A stretch of DNA of 56,962 nucleotides from Diplocarpon mali (taxonomy: Eukaryota; Ascomycota; Leotiomycetes; Helotiales; Drepanopezizaceae): positions 1 through 56,962 of the forward strand of contig JAENRP010000288.1 in assembly GCA_024741835.1 (NCBI GenBank), given 5' to 3'. The notes beneath the pieces are model-generated. The model was not told the DNA's origin and did no database searches. It saw nothing but the letters and a program-made list of their open reading frames with translations. Below, piece by piece: positions 1 through 12,175 of this stretch. Position numbers and translations under genes: made by a program. How positions within the stretch are numbered: position 1 is the first letter of the stretch; each line of letters starts with the position of its first letter.

Positions 1-1
1 T

Positions 2-3000
2 ATAAGAGTTTTTAATAATCAATTTATATAGTTTATAAATAATAATTATAAAGTGATCTTTAAAGTTAAAATCAAAGATAGACTTTATATTATCTTAAAG
101 GTAATATTATAAAAATTGACTTTTAAGCCAGACCTATAAGTAGATTCCTTTAAGGAAAGTACACTCTTTACCCTAATATAATTAAGTAAGGATAAGGAAA
201 ATAGATAGACTTTTAAACTAGGATTATAAGTGAAATTTGTAAAAATGACTTTTAAGCTAAGACTATAAGTAGATTATAAAGTATCCTTAAAGGTGACTCT
301 TAAGCTAGGATTATAAGTGAATTTAGTAGAAATGACTCTTAGGCTAAGACTGCAAGTAGATTCTGCAAATTCGCTAATAATAACTTTTAAGCTAAGATCG
401 CAAGTGAAATTCGTAAAAATAACTCTTAGGCTAAGATCGCAAGTGAAATTCGCAAATCTATTAGAAATAACTCTTAAGCTAAGACTGCGAGTAGATCTTG
501 CTATTTCTAGGAAATCGACTCTTAAGCTAAGACTATAAGTAGATCTCGCGGTTTTATTAAGAATGACTCTTAAGCTAGGCTTATAATTAGAAAATAGTAA
601 AACCTTAAACTACTATTATTAATCCTTTTTAACTGCTAATAATAAAGTATCAACTAATAATAGGCTATAAAAGCTATTAAAAGCTAAAAGCCTATTAAGG
701 TATTAGCTAATATATAGAAGATTCGCATATCTAAGGCTAAAGAAATTAAAGGGCTTATATAAGGTCTTGATCTTAAAATAGAAGATCTAAGTATTAAAGG
801 ATCGCCTAATATATTAAATTTGCAAGCTAATAAAACTTTAAAATCAGACGCAAACTAAGCTTAATTTATAAAAAGATTCGATATTAGTACTAATATCTAT
901 TAATACTATTAAACTATTTATAACTTTAATTAAAGGAAATAATTAGTTCTTTTAAATAGTAGATAACTCTACTTAATAGATATAGACCATTTGCGCTAAA
1001 ATCAAATCTAAGCTTATAGAAAAGCTAGAAACTTAAAAAGTAATAAAGGAACGCTAGACTTAGTTAAAGCTAATAGCTATTAGGTCTAATAATATATTAG
1101 AGATTAGGGCAAAGCTTAATAAATAAGTAAAATAAGGAGTTTACTATAAACTAATTATAATATATAAAGGTTCCTATTAGAATAGCATTATTAAGCAAAG
1201 CATTTAGCAAGTAAAGATTAATTATCGCACTCTATTATAAGATACTAACCTACTACTAGAATTCTAGGACCTTGCGGTTAAGGCAAAAGTATATTTATAA
1301 GATAGAATAGGTAATAGACTAATAGTCAATAGCACTTAAATATCGCTATATAAGGCATATTTCAGATAGAAACTAAGCCTAGACTATATCTATATCTTTA
1401 GAAGCGTTTGCTACTCTTATATTAGCCTAAAGTCCTAGCCTATAGGTATAAAGAGTAAGAAGCTAATAGACTAAGGTAAAGAGTATATATTTATTAAGTA
1501 TATTAAATAGATAATAAAGCAATAGATAGTATATATACTAGATCTAAGGCAAGTAATCATATCCTTAATAGTTAAGTTTAATAAATCTCGAAATAGGAGA
1601 AAGCTATCCTTAAAGCTTTATATACCTAAAGATTCGTAAGGTATACTACTTAATAGTAATACTATTAAGCCGAACTAATAACCCCTCTCTCTTAGCTTAG
1701 GCATATTAAGCGCACCCGCTAATCAACGACCTACTAATTATCTAAAGGCTAAATAGACTATTCCTATTATTTGCAAATTGCCTAAAGTATAAAATAACTT
1801 TAATATTATTATCCTTTTAATTAAAATACCTATAGTAAAGGATATTCCTAAAATAGGTATAAGTAATAATAAGCTTCTACTATTAGAAAGCGGTTCCTTA
1901 GATAATAAGCCTATAGAACCTATAGCCGAACCTACGCCTTTAAAGAGGAATAGAGACCTAGAACCGGAAGATACCTTAGACGAATGCGAATCTAAGCGTA
2001 TTTAAGCTATAATAGCATATAGGATCTATAAGCTCGAACTTTAATAGAGCTTTAATAAAGATAATACGTTCTTAGCTGCTAAGGGAATAATAAAAATCTC
2101 TCTTCTAAAGACGTATAATAAAGCTATTAATAATCTAAAGAATAGAATAGTATAAAATAAGGCAATCTAAAAGGAGATAAGTTCTCTTACTACAAATAGC
2201 ATATAGATAAAGGAACTAATGCTAAAGGATATAAACCTAGTTTTAATAAAGTGGGTCTTTACAATTAAGATATATATAAATAGGACTTTAAAACGTTATA
2301 AGGCAAGGCTTATAGCTAAGGGCTTCTCCTAATAGTATAGAAAAGACTACTTTAATACGTTTATACTAATAGTTCGCATAGATACCCTTTATATATTTAT
2401 AGCAATAGTAGCTGCTAAGGACCTTAAATGCAAATAGTATAATATTAAAAATGCATTTACTAAAGCGATTATAAAAGAATGGATTTTTCTCTCCTAACCT
2501 AATAGTATTCTTATACGCGCTAGCTACTCTCTTTATATATTCTGCAGTATCTATAGACTTAAATAATCAGCTTATAATTAAAACCTCTTATATAGCTTTG
2601 CTTTAATAGAAATAGGATTCATTTAAAGCCTAGCTAACCCTTATCTATTTACTTATACTAAGCGTAGAATCAAGTTACTACTATATATTAACAATATTGC
2701 TATAGCTGCGAAAACAACTACTTAATTAGATTAGTTCTTTATAATAATTCAAAAACGTTTTAATACTAAGGATCTAAGGGGAATTTATAAAATCCTTAAT
2801 ATCTACATTATAAGGAACCGCTCTACTTAAGAACTTCAATTAGATTAAGAGCAGTATATTAAAAAGATCCTAGACCGAATAGGACTTTCTACTTATACTC
2901 CTAACTTTAAGCTAAAGCGTACTCTAATCGAAGGAAAGTATAATAAGTTAGAGCCTATTAATAAAAATAAGTAAAGAAGAGATTTGAAAAAGTATTAATA

Positions 3001-3685
3001 GGATATTAAAGCAATTATATATATTATAATATATATAAGATTAGATATTGCCTTTATTATTAAGCAATTTAATTAGAACTTAAAGGATCTGACGATTTAA
3101 TATAAGAACGCAGTTAAGCGACTTAAAAGATACCTTTAATCGATAATTATATAAAAGGTAAGATATAAACTAATAAAATATATAAGCGTAAAGCTTAAAG
3201 TATATACTAATTCTAATTAAGCAAATATAAAAGGTTAGAAAAGTATATTTAAAAGCGTAGCAATACTATATAGTAGACTTATATTATAGGAAAGTAGAAA
3301 GTAGAAATCAATAGCTATCGCAAGCACTAAGGCCGAATATATATTAATATTATTAAATTGTAAGCAAGGATTATAGATCGCCTAAGTTCTAAAAGATATA
3401 AGTTTCGCTAAGTATATTAAATAAGATAAGAACTATATTAATCTTTAAGTAGATAATATAAAGGCGATTGTACTTATAAAGAATCTATACTTATATAAGC
3501 GATTGAAATATATCGATATTGCCTACTACTTTATCTGCGACCTTATTATAAAAAACAAGTTATCGATTACCTATATCTTAACTAATCGAATAGTAGCAGA
3601 TGGATTTATAAAGCTATTAAAGATAGTTATAAAGTTCAAAGCATTTAAAGATATATTAAGGTTGCAAAAGATAGTAGGGGCTTAA
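2..3685 (+). pseudogene. Copia polyprotein, C-terminal part (protease tail, integrase, RT, RNase H)
   Basis: One frame (codon starts at position 2 modulo 3) runs to the TAA at 3683-3685. It matches the frame of copy 2 codon for codon. Order seen: end of the protease domain; the repeat array (118 to about 590); the pre-integrase/integrase region with a C-x2-C pair; reverse transcriptase with Y-I-(D/N)-N near 2690 (copy 2 keeps Y-I-D-D); and RNase H near 3330, where a K-A-E-Y motif is visible. Many in-frame TAA/TAG codons stand where glutamine is expected, so it is dead. The segment 3503-3685 is still open and encodes the last part of RNase H. Confidence 0.9.
118..590 (+). repeat. In-frame array of ten 24-bp quasi-palindromes (copia copy 1)
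   Basis: Ten units start at 118, 208, 247, 295, 334, 382, 421, 469, 517 and 565. Spacings are 90, 39, 48, 39, 48, 39, 48, 48 and 48 bases, all multiples of three. Each unit begins with (G/A)ACT, ends with (A/G)AGT and is roughly self-complementary around its centre. Each is followed by a 15- or 24-base spacer beginning (G/A)AAATTCGC or close to it. The array sits in the polyprotein frame, between protease and pre-integrase. It is translated as a repeated T-L-K-(L/P)-(R/G)-x-(Q/R)-V unit. Confidence 0.88.
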
Positions 3686-3698
3686 TAGGCTTAAGGAC

Positions 3699-3852
3699 GA
3701 CTCCTAGGCCCGCCTTATAAGTTAAGTCATATAGTCTTATAAAAGAAAGTTTTATTTAAATCAATTCCTAGGCCCGGACCGCGAGTTAAGTCATATAGTC
3801 TTATAAAGGAACGCTTTTGGAAAATTGACTCCTAGTCCTACCCTGCGAGTAG
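3699..3852 (+). repeat. Three palindrome units in the copia 3' UTR, 64-bp period
   Basis: Quasi-palindromes start at 3699, 3763 and 3827, exactly 64 bases apart. The first two share the following sequence (AGTTAAGTCATATAGTC, then TTATAAA). They lie after the polyprotein stop and before the 3' LTR. The same trio is in copy 2 at 26417, 26481 and 26545. Confidence 0.85.
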
Positions 3853-3987
3853 AGTTAGTGATTTTAATAAAGGTTGCTATTAATTGATTGTTTTAATTTA
3901 GAAAGATACTTAAGAGTTAGATTAGCGCAAAAGGATAGTTATTATTTTCCTAATTATAGGTCAATTGGAGTAAGGTCTAAGTAGAGG

Positions 3988-4182
3988 TATTAAGATAGGT
4001 AATATAGCTATTACTCTAATATATTATTATATGACCCTACTATTTAATTAGTAGGATATTGATATATATATAGCTATAGAGAAGAAAGGGGTAACCTTCC
4101 TTCCTTAACTCTTACTAATATATCGACCATCGACCTTTAGAAGCCTCCTTTACCTACTGCGCCGACTCACTTAAGCTTAATA
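3988..4182 (+). repeat. Copia 3' LTR, copy 1 (195 bp)
   Basis: Same length and sequence family as both LTRs of copy 2. It starts TATTAAGATAGG (the better-preserved copy has TGTTGAGATGGG) and ends AAGCTTAATA (partner AAGTTCAATA), fitting TG...CA ends after RIP. A purine-rich stretch (AAGTAGAGG) just upstream is the probable polypurine tract. Confidence 0.93.
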
Positions 4183-4220
4183 ATGACTTTATTAACTTAT
4201 GCCTTACTTCTACTATTATA
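4183..4220 (+). repeat. Remnant of gypsy A 5' LTR
   Basis: Last 38 bases of the LTR. They align base for base with the last 38 bases of the 3' LTR of A (20041-20078). The rest lies left of copia copy 1. The first five bases double as the copia target duplication. Confidence 0.9.
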
Positions 4221-4223
4221 TAA

Positions 4224-6329
4224 TTTAAAGCTTATACCCCCTTTGGCCTTATAAGGCGATATAATATACCTAATAGAGGACTAATACCCCCTTAGAGACC
4301 CTTCTTCCGACTGATTCCTATAATATATAGAAGCAACCTAAAGAATGGCCTTAACGTTCAGTCCCTTTTTGAACTTAAGAATCGAAAGAAGAGCTAGTAG
4401 ACTTAGCTAAAATAACTATCAATAGTTAATAGCTTTTAGCTGACTTTAAAAGAAATTATAAAATCTGTAAGTTAAGGCATTTCCCGATTATAGCTCTTAG
4501 TAGGATAAAAACGTTATATAAGGACCTTTTACTTTAAGAGAATCAACTTTAAGATAACGACGCTAGTACCTCTTAAGTTAAGCAACCTCTTAATTAGAGA
4601 GGATACCCTTTAAAACCTTATAGATAATAAATCTCTTATACCAGCCGACTTTATTAATAAGCCTTGATTAGCCCCCTCTTTAAAATAAACCTTATATAAT
4701 ATAGAAGATATATCGACCTCTTTTAAATAAGAAGCCTTAATCCGACCTATCTCTTATACTAATATAAAGGCTAAGAGAGACGACTTCTTTATATTACTAA
4801 GGTTTTGAATTAAAGCAGGTAAGAGATCTACTATATATAAGGATCGACTAATAGTAGAGGAATACTTAATAGAATATTACTACTAATATATTAAATAATA
4901 AGATTTAATAGTTTAGAGTTTTTATAATTATATTTAAAGAATAGAGGAAGCGACTGTACTTATAATTGCGCAGCTAGAAGAAGAGCTTAAAACAACCTAA
5001 GAGACTAGCGCGTATTAAAAGAACTTAATAAAAGAATAATAATATATAAACTTAGCTAGCTAGCTAGCTACCCTTACTTTATAAAGCCGACCTCTCTTCG
5101 AAAATCCCTATAAAGATCCTCTTACTGCCTAGCTTGAATAGCCTATCGAATAGGAACCTTACTCTAATACCTCTGACTTTAGAAGATAGAATTAAACCCT
5201 TAAACTTAATCGCTAGGTCTGCTTAATAAAGATTAAAGATCTAAATCCCTTTTTAAGTAAAGGAAATATAAAGGTCAAGGACTAGATCTTTAATATATAG
5301 TAGAAGATAAAGGTTAATTATATAGAGTTCTTTAACAAATCAGTTACCTTAGTATATATTGCTAGTTTAATAATAAGGGACGCTTAAAGCTTAATCTAAG
5401 ATCGGCTTATAAAAGGATCTATTAGATAAATTAAGATAGTGGCGTAGCTATTCTAAATCTTATAAAGGGCCTATAGAGTTAGTAAAGAAATAGAGCGATA
5501 GATAGCTAAAGATAATTAAATAAAGCTTAAATAGGGAAACACCCCTTTTATAGCCTTTTAAGCCGACTTTTGCAAACTAGCTTTTAAACTAAAGAAGTCG
5601 ACTAACAACTAATATAAGGCGCTTTAGGATAAGGTAAAAGTGTTCCTACTAAAGTAACTCTTCGATCAGAAGTTCGACTACCCTAAAGACTTGGCCGAAT
5701 GGTTTATAGATAAAGAGAACCGATAACTCTGCCTTTTACTATAACGCTTTAACTGAAACGAGTATTAGGCTAAAACTTCTAACTAGCCCTCTTCTACCTT
5801 TTAATAAATAAGACCTATATACTATAAACAAGCCCTAAGTCGTCTCTAAAAGGAATTAAATACTACCCTTAGACCTTTAGTACCTAAAGATAATAAACGC
5901 ACCTCTTATAACCGAACCCTAAAGCCTAATAATATTTACTATAAGTATAGATAAAAAGGGTATTATAGCTAAGACTATCCTAAATAATATAAGATTATAT
6001 TAATAGAAAAAGGTTATAATAAACTAAAGAATAACGCTAAGACAATAGATAATATAAAGGAATTAGGAAACAAATCGCTTTAGGATTTTAAGTATTACTC
6101 CTAAAGCGCAACTGATACTAGGAATCGGTCGACCTATCTAGGCTTATTAGAGGATAGCAATTCGTAACCTAATGCCGACTTTATTAAAGAGGTTGCTATA
6201 CTAATCTAATAGCCCTAATAGACTGCAGAGCTAATGCCTTAGGAATTATTAATCGCAAGATACTCCTCTCTTTAATTATATAGCTAAAGCTACCGACTTA
6301 CTACTTTAAAAGACCAATCCCCTTATAAG
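4224..6329 (+). pseudogene. Gypsy A gag (nucleocapsid zinc knuckle)
   Basis: One frame (codon starts divisible by 3) stays coherent from just after the LTR to the gypsy B insertion, about 700 codons, if TAA/TAG are read as former Gln/Trp codons. The C-terminal third has a zinc knuckle near 5935-5985 whose C-x2-C-x4-H-x4-C residues have become Y through TGC to TAC and CAC to TAC changes. Upstream is the charged, helical capsid-like part. No start ATG survives near the LTR. The protease active-site motif (A-L-I-D-C-x-A-N-A) is read near 6215-6245 in the -1 frame and overlaps the end of gag. The same frame on the minus strand of B confirms it. Confidence 0.85.
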
Positions 6330-6334
6330 GATTT

Positions 6335-6638
6335 TGTGACGGCGGAAGCAAGGCACAAGTCGATAAAGTCATTAAGATCAAGGCTGCCAAATCGTATAGA
6401 ATTCAAAGCTAAGGAGTGTATACAAAGTAGGAAGCCTTCCTCCTAATATACTCTCCTTAGCCTATAACTCCTAGAAGTCGATTTCTACTAATAAGTCATA
6501 TTCTATCTACTAAAGGAAAGGTATAATAAAGGTACGGCGTATCTATTATATTAGTCTGTTTTACTTCTATTTATACTACTATCTGCTTGGATAGTTCTTA
6601 TGCTTTTATCGCAACTATAGTACAACTGTACTATAATA
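6335..6638 (-). repeat. Gypsy B 3' LTR (304 bp)
   Basis: Pairs with 14141-14444 without length difference. On the plus strand it starts TGTGACGGCGG (partner TATGATAGTAG) and ends CTATAATA (partner CTGTAACA), giving TG...CA ends when read on the minus strand. The U3 end of the LTR overlaps the stop of ORF3. Confidence 0.95.
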
Positions 6639-7950
6639 TCACCCTCCCTCCTCTTAAGAAGCAAGGTACTCTTATCTCGACCTATTCTCAAATAAAGTCG
6701 TATATAATTCTATTTTCAGCTCTATTAATAAAGCCCTTCATCTTTTCGCTTATCGGATCCCCTTCTACTCAGATAGTCTCAATAGTAGTCTCGACCAGTT
6801 TATTAAGATTATTAAACGTACTAATTAACTTTCAGTTATAGGAGTCTTTAAGATCGCAATATTATTATTGATTTTCGCATATTTGCTTTAGCCAATCTAT
6901 CTGATTTGACTTTTGGCATTTGGTAAGGGTGCTGGCAGTAGTAGTAGGGGTGGCCTTCCTCTTCTATATAATAGCATAAGTGGCAACTTGCTGTTATAGC
7001 TTATCGTTCTTGTCTTATAATGTCTTAAGCTTTAGCTCATTCTCCTCTAATTTAGCGCGCAGGGCCTTTAATTCGCGAGATTGTTCGTTAAGATTGTTAT
7101 AAAAGCAATTAAACTTAACTACTTTAAATAGTATAATAAAGACTATATATCTACCTTATATAAAGGTTCCTCCTTTAGCCTTAATCTTTGCAACCACTTT
7201 ATTAATATTAGTAGGCAGGCGTTTCTCGCTTTATATAGCTTTTATAACCGTCTTTTAGATATGCTATTCGAAGGCTTTGAATCTAGTAGGCCTTAGGTTA
7301 ATCTATATCTTGCCTTAGTTGGTGATATTTTAGTATAGCTATCTCTAAAGGTTGTTTTTTAATAGCTTTAACTTGCTAGGTCGCGACTTTCGAATTATTG
7401 CGCTATCCTTTCTTTTTATTAGCGTACTATCCCTCTTTATCTTAATAGGCGTAAGTCGGTTATCTTTATTGTTTTTATTCTCTAACTTATTATAGAGCTA
7501 GTTAAGAGGGACCTTCTTATTAAAGGTAGCGCTATTCCTAAATAGGAGGGGGGTTAGGGTCAGGGTTAGCAAGGCGGTAGGCTTATTTATTTCGTTATCT
7601 ATTAATAGTGGTATTAGCGATAGTAAGGCAGTAGGCTTAATATCTTTATTATTATTAGAGTTGTCGGAGTCGTCGGAGTTGCTATTTATATCATTTGCAG
7701 ATAGCAATCGGAAATCTACTTGCTTTATTCTAATAGGCGTAGTAAGTTGGTTGTCTATTACTCATTAAGTGAAGGCGGCTTATATAAGGTCTACCTCTAT
7801 TAGAAACGCTATTGCGTTATTAATATCAATTATAGAATCGTCTTATATATTAAGGGAGTTAGTAAGTGCGATAGTAGGCGTAGTAGTCTTATTATTAAAG
7901 GGAAGGGAGTTATTCGTTAGTTCGCTTATAGTAATAGTTGGCCAAGTAGT
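6631..7950 (-). pseudogene. Gypsy B ORF3: extra sense ORF downstream of pol
   Basis: About 440 codons in pol orientation between the chromodomain and the 3' LTR, running into U3. It is homologous to 18523-19863 in gypsy A, so the ORF belongs to the family. N-terminal part: Ser/Thr/Asn-rich, with a run of Asp/Ser/Asn (open segment 7498-7707). Middle: basic, then a helical stretch rich in K, E, L and Q (about 6950-7150) that looks like a coiled coil, followed by a K-R-K / K-S-N basic patch. I see no signal peptide or membrane anchor, so the env-like position does not mean an envelope protein. Function unknown. In-frame stops are TAA/TAG/TGA of RIP type. Confidence 0.72.
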
Positions 7951-8202
7951 TTAATTCGATGATGTAATATATGGCAGTAGGGCGGTAGGTTAAAAGAGTA
8001 AGTTGATTAATTTATAAAAGTAAAGTAAAGGTGGTAGAAAGGAGAAGTATTTATAAGGGAATAGATCTAGGCAAAAGTACTAGCATAGAACTAAGAATAA
8101 AAGAATAGAATAGTAAAGAATAGTAAGTAGTAAGGCGGTGAATCATAAGAATAGTTCAAAGGGAGGGTGGTCTTTATTATATATTCTAAATAGGTGCGTT
8201 AG

Positions 8203-11200
8203 CATTTAATACTTTATTCCTAGTCTCTATTAGGATTGAATTATTATAAGGGTATTTACTATTATTACTAGTACGTTTAGTAATAACCTTTATTCTTAAG
8301 GGCATTATCTAATAAGTGGTCTAGGTCGAGTTCGTCTTTAAAGGCGGCTTTTAGCCAGGTTTATAATCTCGCTAAGGGCTTAAGGGCGTTAGGGTAGTCG
8401 GAGTGGAACTTCTTAATTAGTATAGCCGCGTTTTTAAAGTTGCTAATAGGGTACTATTAATTGTTAGGATCCTATCCTTTTTAGCTGACTTTATAATAGA
8501 ATTGCTTTTGCTATATATTAGATGCTAAGATTTAATCGACTTCTTATTTTAAATAGGTATTAATAATAATAAGTTCTACTAGTAGGTTAATCTACTTAAG
8601 CAAGGGGTTATTAGCGGCTTTCCTTAGTCTATTAGTATAAAAGATATTATATATTTGATAAAATAGAGGTAGGTCTACCTTATAAGAGTAGTAGACTAGA
8701 CTGATGATTTTAAAGGGGCCTATAATAAAGAAGTCGAGTTTGTTAAAGGGTTGGTCTATTTTCCAAGCTCTCTTTATAATATATACTAGGTCTTTTAGGC
8801 CGAAGTCGGGTTAGCGTCGCTTTTTATTTGCTTATTTGGATTGTCTTTTCTAAGCTATTAATATAGATTCTTAGGCAAACTGGACTGCTTTATCGATTCT
8901 TCTAGCCTATGCTTGCGCTTCTTTCCTATTTAGCTTCTCTTAAGGGTTTAAGTGCTTAGTAGTATAGGCGGTTTAGTTAAAATCCAAGTAGGATTCGTAG
9001 CTATAATCGATTATAGAAGGAGAGAGGCTAGTTAACTTATTTAAGCAAGCGGCGCTAGCAGTATCTATAGCAAGGAGTAAATCGGCTTAATCATCTTAGA
9101 AGTAGTTAATAAAGGGGCGTAGTTATATATTAATTATTTAATTAATAATCTTAATCTATCTATCTATTTAAGTATATTTAAAGGTCGATAGCTAAAGCTT
9201 AACTTATACTAGCGTTAATAGCTTATTTATAAAGTCGGAGATAAACTAAGGTCTTCGGTCGCTAATAATAGTAAGAGGGCTCCCTTTAAACCTTTAAATG
9301 TATTAGTAAAATAGGAAGGCGGCGGTCTACGCAGTAGCCTTCTTTATTATTAATAGGTAAATATACCGCTTAAAGAGTCAGTTAATTATAATAAATATAG
9401 TATTATAGCTATTGCTAATTAATCCAAGAGTATAGAAGTCTATAGATAGGTCGTCTTATATATGTAAAGGGATAAGTAGTAGTTTAAAGAGTCCTAGCGT
9501 CTTATCTTAAGGTTTATATAAATATTAGTAGTTATAATAGTTAGCAATATACCTCTTTATATCGTAGTAGTATATAGGCTATTAGTAGTAGTATTAAAGG
9601 AATTGTATAGTCTTAGTTCTACTAAGGTAAGCTATTAATATACTATTATAGATTTAGTAGAGTAGGTAAGTGCAGAGATTGTCTGGTTCTTTAGGAACTA
9701 TTAGCCTTCTATTATATAAGAGTAGTCTGTCCTTTAGTAAGGTTTAAGGAGTCTCTTTTCTAATAGCTTTCTTTTACTTTAATTGCAGCGACTTATAGGT
9801 TTAGTTAGCATTAAGGACTTCTTCTATTATTCGGAAATTGTTAATAGAAGAGCGTTCCTTAAGTATTATAAAGTTGATTAGAGCTATTATAAGACGATAT
9901 TAAATAATACTAATTAGGTTAAAAAGCTATTAGGTTCTTTCGGCTTCTTTTGCAGCTTTTTAAATAGGCGTGAGTTCGTCTTTTTACAATAGTATATTAG
10001 CTATTATATTCTCCTTTCTAAGGCAATAGGTAATTTAGTAATTGTATCTTAAGAGTATATTTATCTATTGGATTTATTATTTATTAAGGAGTTTTTTAAT
10101 TCTAAAGTACTTTAAAGCCTTATAATCGGTAATCACTAGGAAGCTTAATATACCTTATAACTCTATATCCTATTCCTTTAGAGCTAGTATAATTGCTAGC
10201 ATCTCTTTATTATAGATTTTATAATATGATTCCGCATTCTATAATCCTTTAAAGAAAAAGGCGATTAAGTACTATTATTTATTATTCTTATCTTTTTAGC
10301 TAAGCACTTTAGCTGCTACTAAGTTTAAGCAGTCGGTCTCGATTCTTATTAGTCGGTAGTTTTTAAAGTATAATAAGGTAGGCGTATTAAATAGCCGCTT
10401 CTTTAATTATTTAAACGCGTCTTATTATTCCTTAATTAAGACGAACGTTAGGCTAGTCTCCTTTATTATTAGCTAATTAAAAGGGCGCGCAATTCGACTG
10501 TAGGCTTTAATAAATCTCTAATAGAAGTTGTAAAATCCTAAGAACAATTGCACTTATTTCTTTATTAATAAGGGGGTCTATTCTTTAATAACCTTAACCT
10601 TAGCAAGGTCGACTTATACTCTTTAATTAATAATAATAAACCTTAGGAATCTAGTGCTAATAACTTCGAATTCGCACTTCTTAATATCAATTTGCAAACT
10701 AGCTTTATATAGTCTTTCTAAGACCTATTTAATATAGTATTAGTATTCTTCCTTAATTTTTAAAAAGATTAAGATATTATTAATATATATAAAGCAAAAG
10801 TTGTTTAAGTATTCTATTAGGATAATATTAATATACTACTAAAAGGTAGCTAAGCTATTGCATAGTCTAAAGGGAAGTACTACTAGTTTAAAAGAGCTGT
10901 ACCTCGTTCTAAAGACTGCCTATATTATAAAGTTAAGGTCTATTAGGATGCAATAGAACGCGTAGCAAATGTTAAGCTTTGTAAAGAGCGTCGTATTCCT
11001 AAGTTGGTTAAGGGTTTTTATAATTAAAGGGAAGAGGTACTAGTCTTTTTTAATAAGTCTATTTAACTCTTAATAGTTAATATAAAACCGCAAGCTGCCT
11101 TTAGGTTTCTTTATAAATAAGATAGACGATAAGAAGGCAGTATTAGATAGTTGTATAAATTCCTTCTTTAGATTATCTATAAGGTATTCCCTTATCTTCT

Positions 11201-12175
11201 TAAGTTTAAGCTTACTTATTTTGTATAAGTAGGCGGTTTTTATTATTAATAGTAGTCCTTTAAACTCAATCTTATAATTGATTAGCTGTAATAAAGGTAG
11301 CGTATTCGCAGCGCTTTTGGAAAAGTATATAATTAGGTTGTAAAGGAAGGGTAGTAACTTAGTATATAACTCATAGGCCTCTTAAGGTCTTGAAGCGTTA
11401 TACTTATTAAGCGCGTTAGGTTCTTCCTCTTTTATTGCATAAATCGAGGTCCTATCTATCCTTAAGTTTAAATAGCGAATAATAGCTTTATATCGAGTTA
11501 GGATATAAGAGGTCCTCCTATTTCTTTTTTTAAAGAGATAATCCAGTTCTATAAGTATAACCGACCTAATCTTAGTATTAGTCTAGTAGAGGCTAATTCT
11601 AAAGGCTAGCCTTAAGATTATTAATATATTTATACTTATTAGTTAAAGGGTATTAATATTAAGTTCCTTTCTTTATTATTTGTAATTAGCGAGGTGAGTA
11701 TCGAAGTCCTATATTAGTATATCCTTAGACTCAATCGGGGGGTTTTTAGGAGCTTTCGGCGGTCTGAGGATGCTAGTCTTATTAAGCTATCGCTAGTCTC
11801 TCTAGTCGGCGTCCTATTAATCCAATTGATAAATATCGGACTAATATAGCTTTTTCCTTTTGCAATCGACGATTATATCTTATTTAGCTAGCCACTTGCA
11901 ACCTAAGATCATATTATATAAGCCTAAGTCGGCGGCTAGGAAGAACTATCCTTTAAAGTCGTATTTGTCAATTGTAATATCTATTTATATAATCTATCGA
12001 ATAGCCTCGCTAAGTTGTCTATCAAATCCTTATAAAAGGATCGGTCTCTTAAGGTAGTAAGTTAGTAGCTTTAGCTATATAGTCAAGGAGGGAAGTATCT
12101 TATAATTGATAATTCCTAAGGCGTTAGCCCTATAGTCTATTAGAGCTATTAGGTTAGTATAGCGTCCTTTCTAAT
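8203..12175 (-). pseudogene. Gypsy B pol: protease, RT, RNase H, integrase, chromodomain
   Basis: Minus-strand mirror of gypsy A pol. The protease motif A-L-I-D-x-x-A-N-A is near 12130-12160, followed by the ...L-G-R-K-W-L end of the domain near 11900. The reverse transcriptase catalytic box reads Y-I-N-N near 10770-10790, so both aspartates are lost by G-to-A change. RNase H and an H-H-C-C zinc region follow, then the integrase core. The chromodomain-like segment (E-x-E-V-D-x-I-L-A ... Y-K-V ... Y-P ... N-F) lies at about 8600-8400. The mutated catalytic residues and dozens of stops mean no activity. Confidence 0.88.

Larger units (their letters stand above)
1..4182 (+). mobile_element. Ty1/copia retrotransposon, copy 1 (left end outside window)
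   Basis: Right-hand 4.2 kb of a copia element inserted in the 5' LTR of gypsy A. It aligns with copia copy 2 at a constant offset of 22718 bases from base 1 to the last LTR base, so the two copies differ only by substitutions. The 3' LTR is 3988-4182. The five bases after it (ATGAC, 4183-4187) are the expected target duplication, but the left partner lies outside the window. The 5' LTR, leader and gag are missing only because the window starts inside the polyprotein. Confidence 0.93.

Noticed and set aside
118..590. CRISPR-like array (regular palindromic repeats with spacers)
   Set aside because: The spacers are themselves repeated, the array is inside a copia polyprotein in frame, and the genome is eukaryotic.
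5046..5068. Tandem GCTA repeat as a target duplication or origin
   Set aside because: A short run within gypsy gag, also present in B near 13299; a simple family feature.
6631..7950. Envelope protein for ORF3 of gypsy B (and 18523-19863 of A)
   Set aside because: The position fits, but no signal peptide, membrane anchor or Cys-rich ectodomain is visible.
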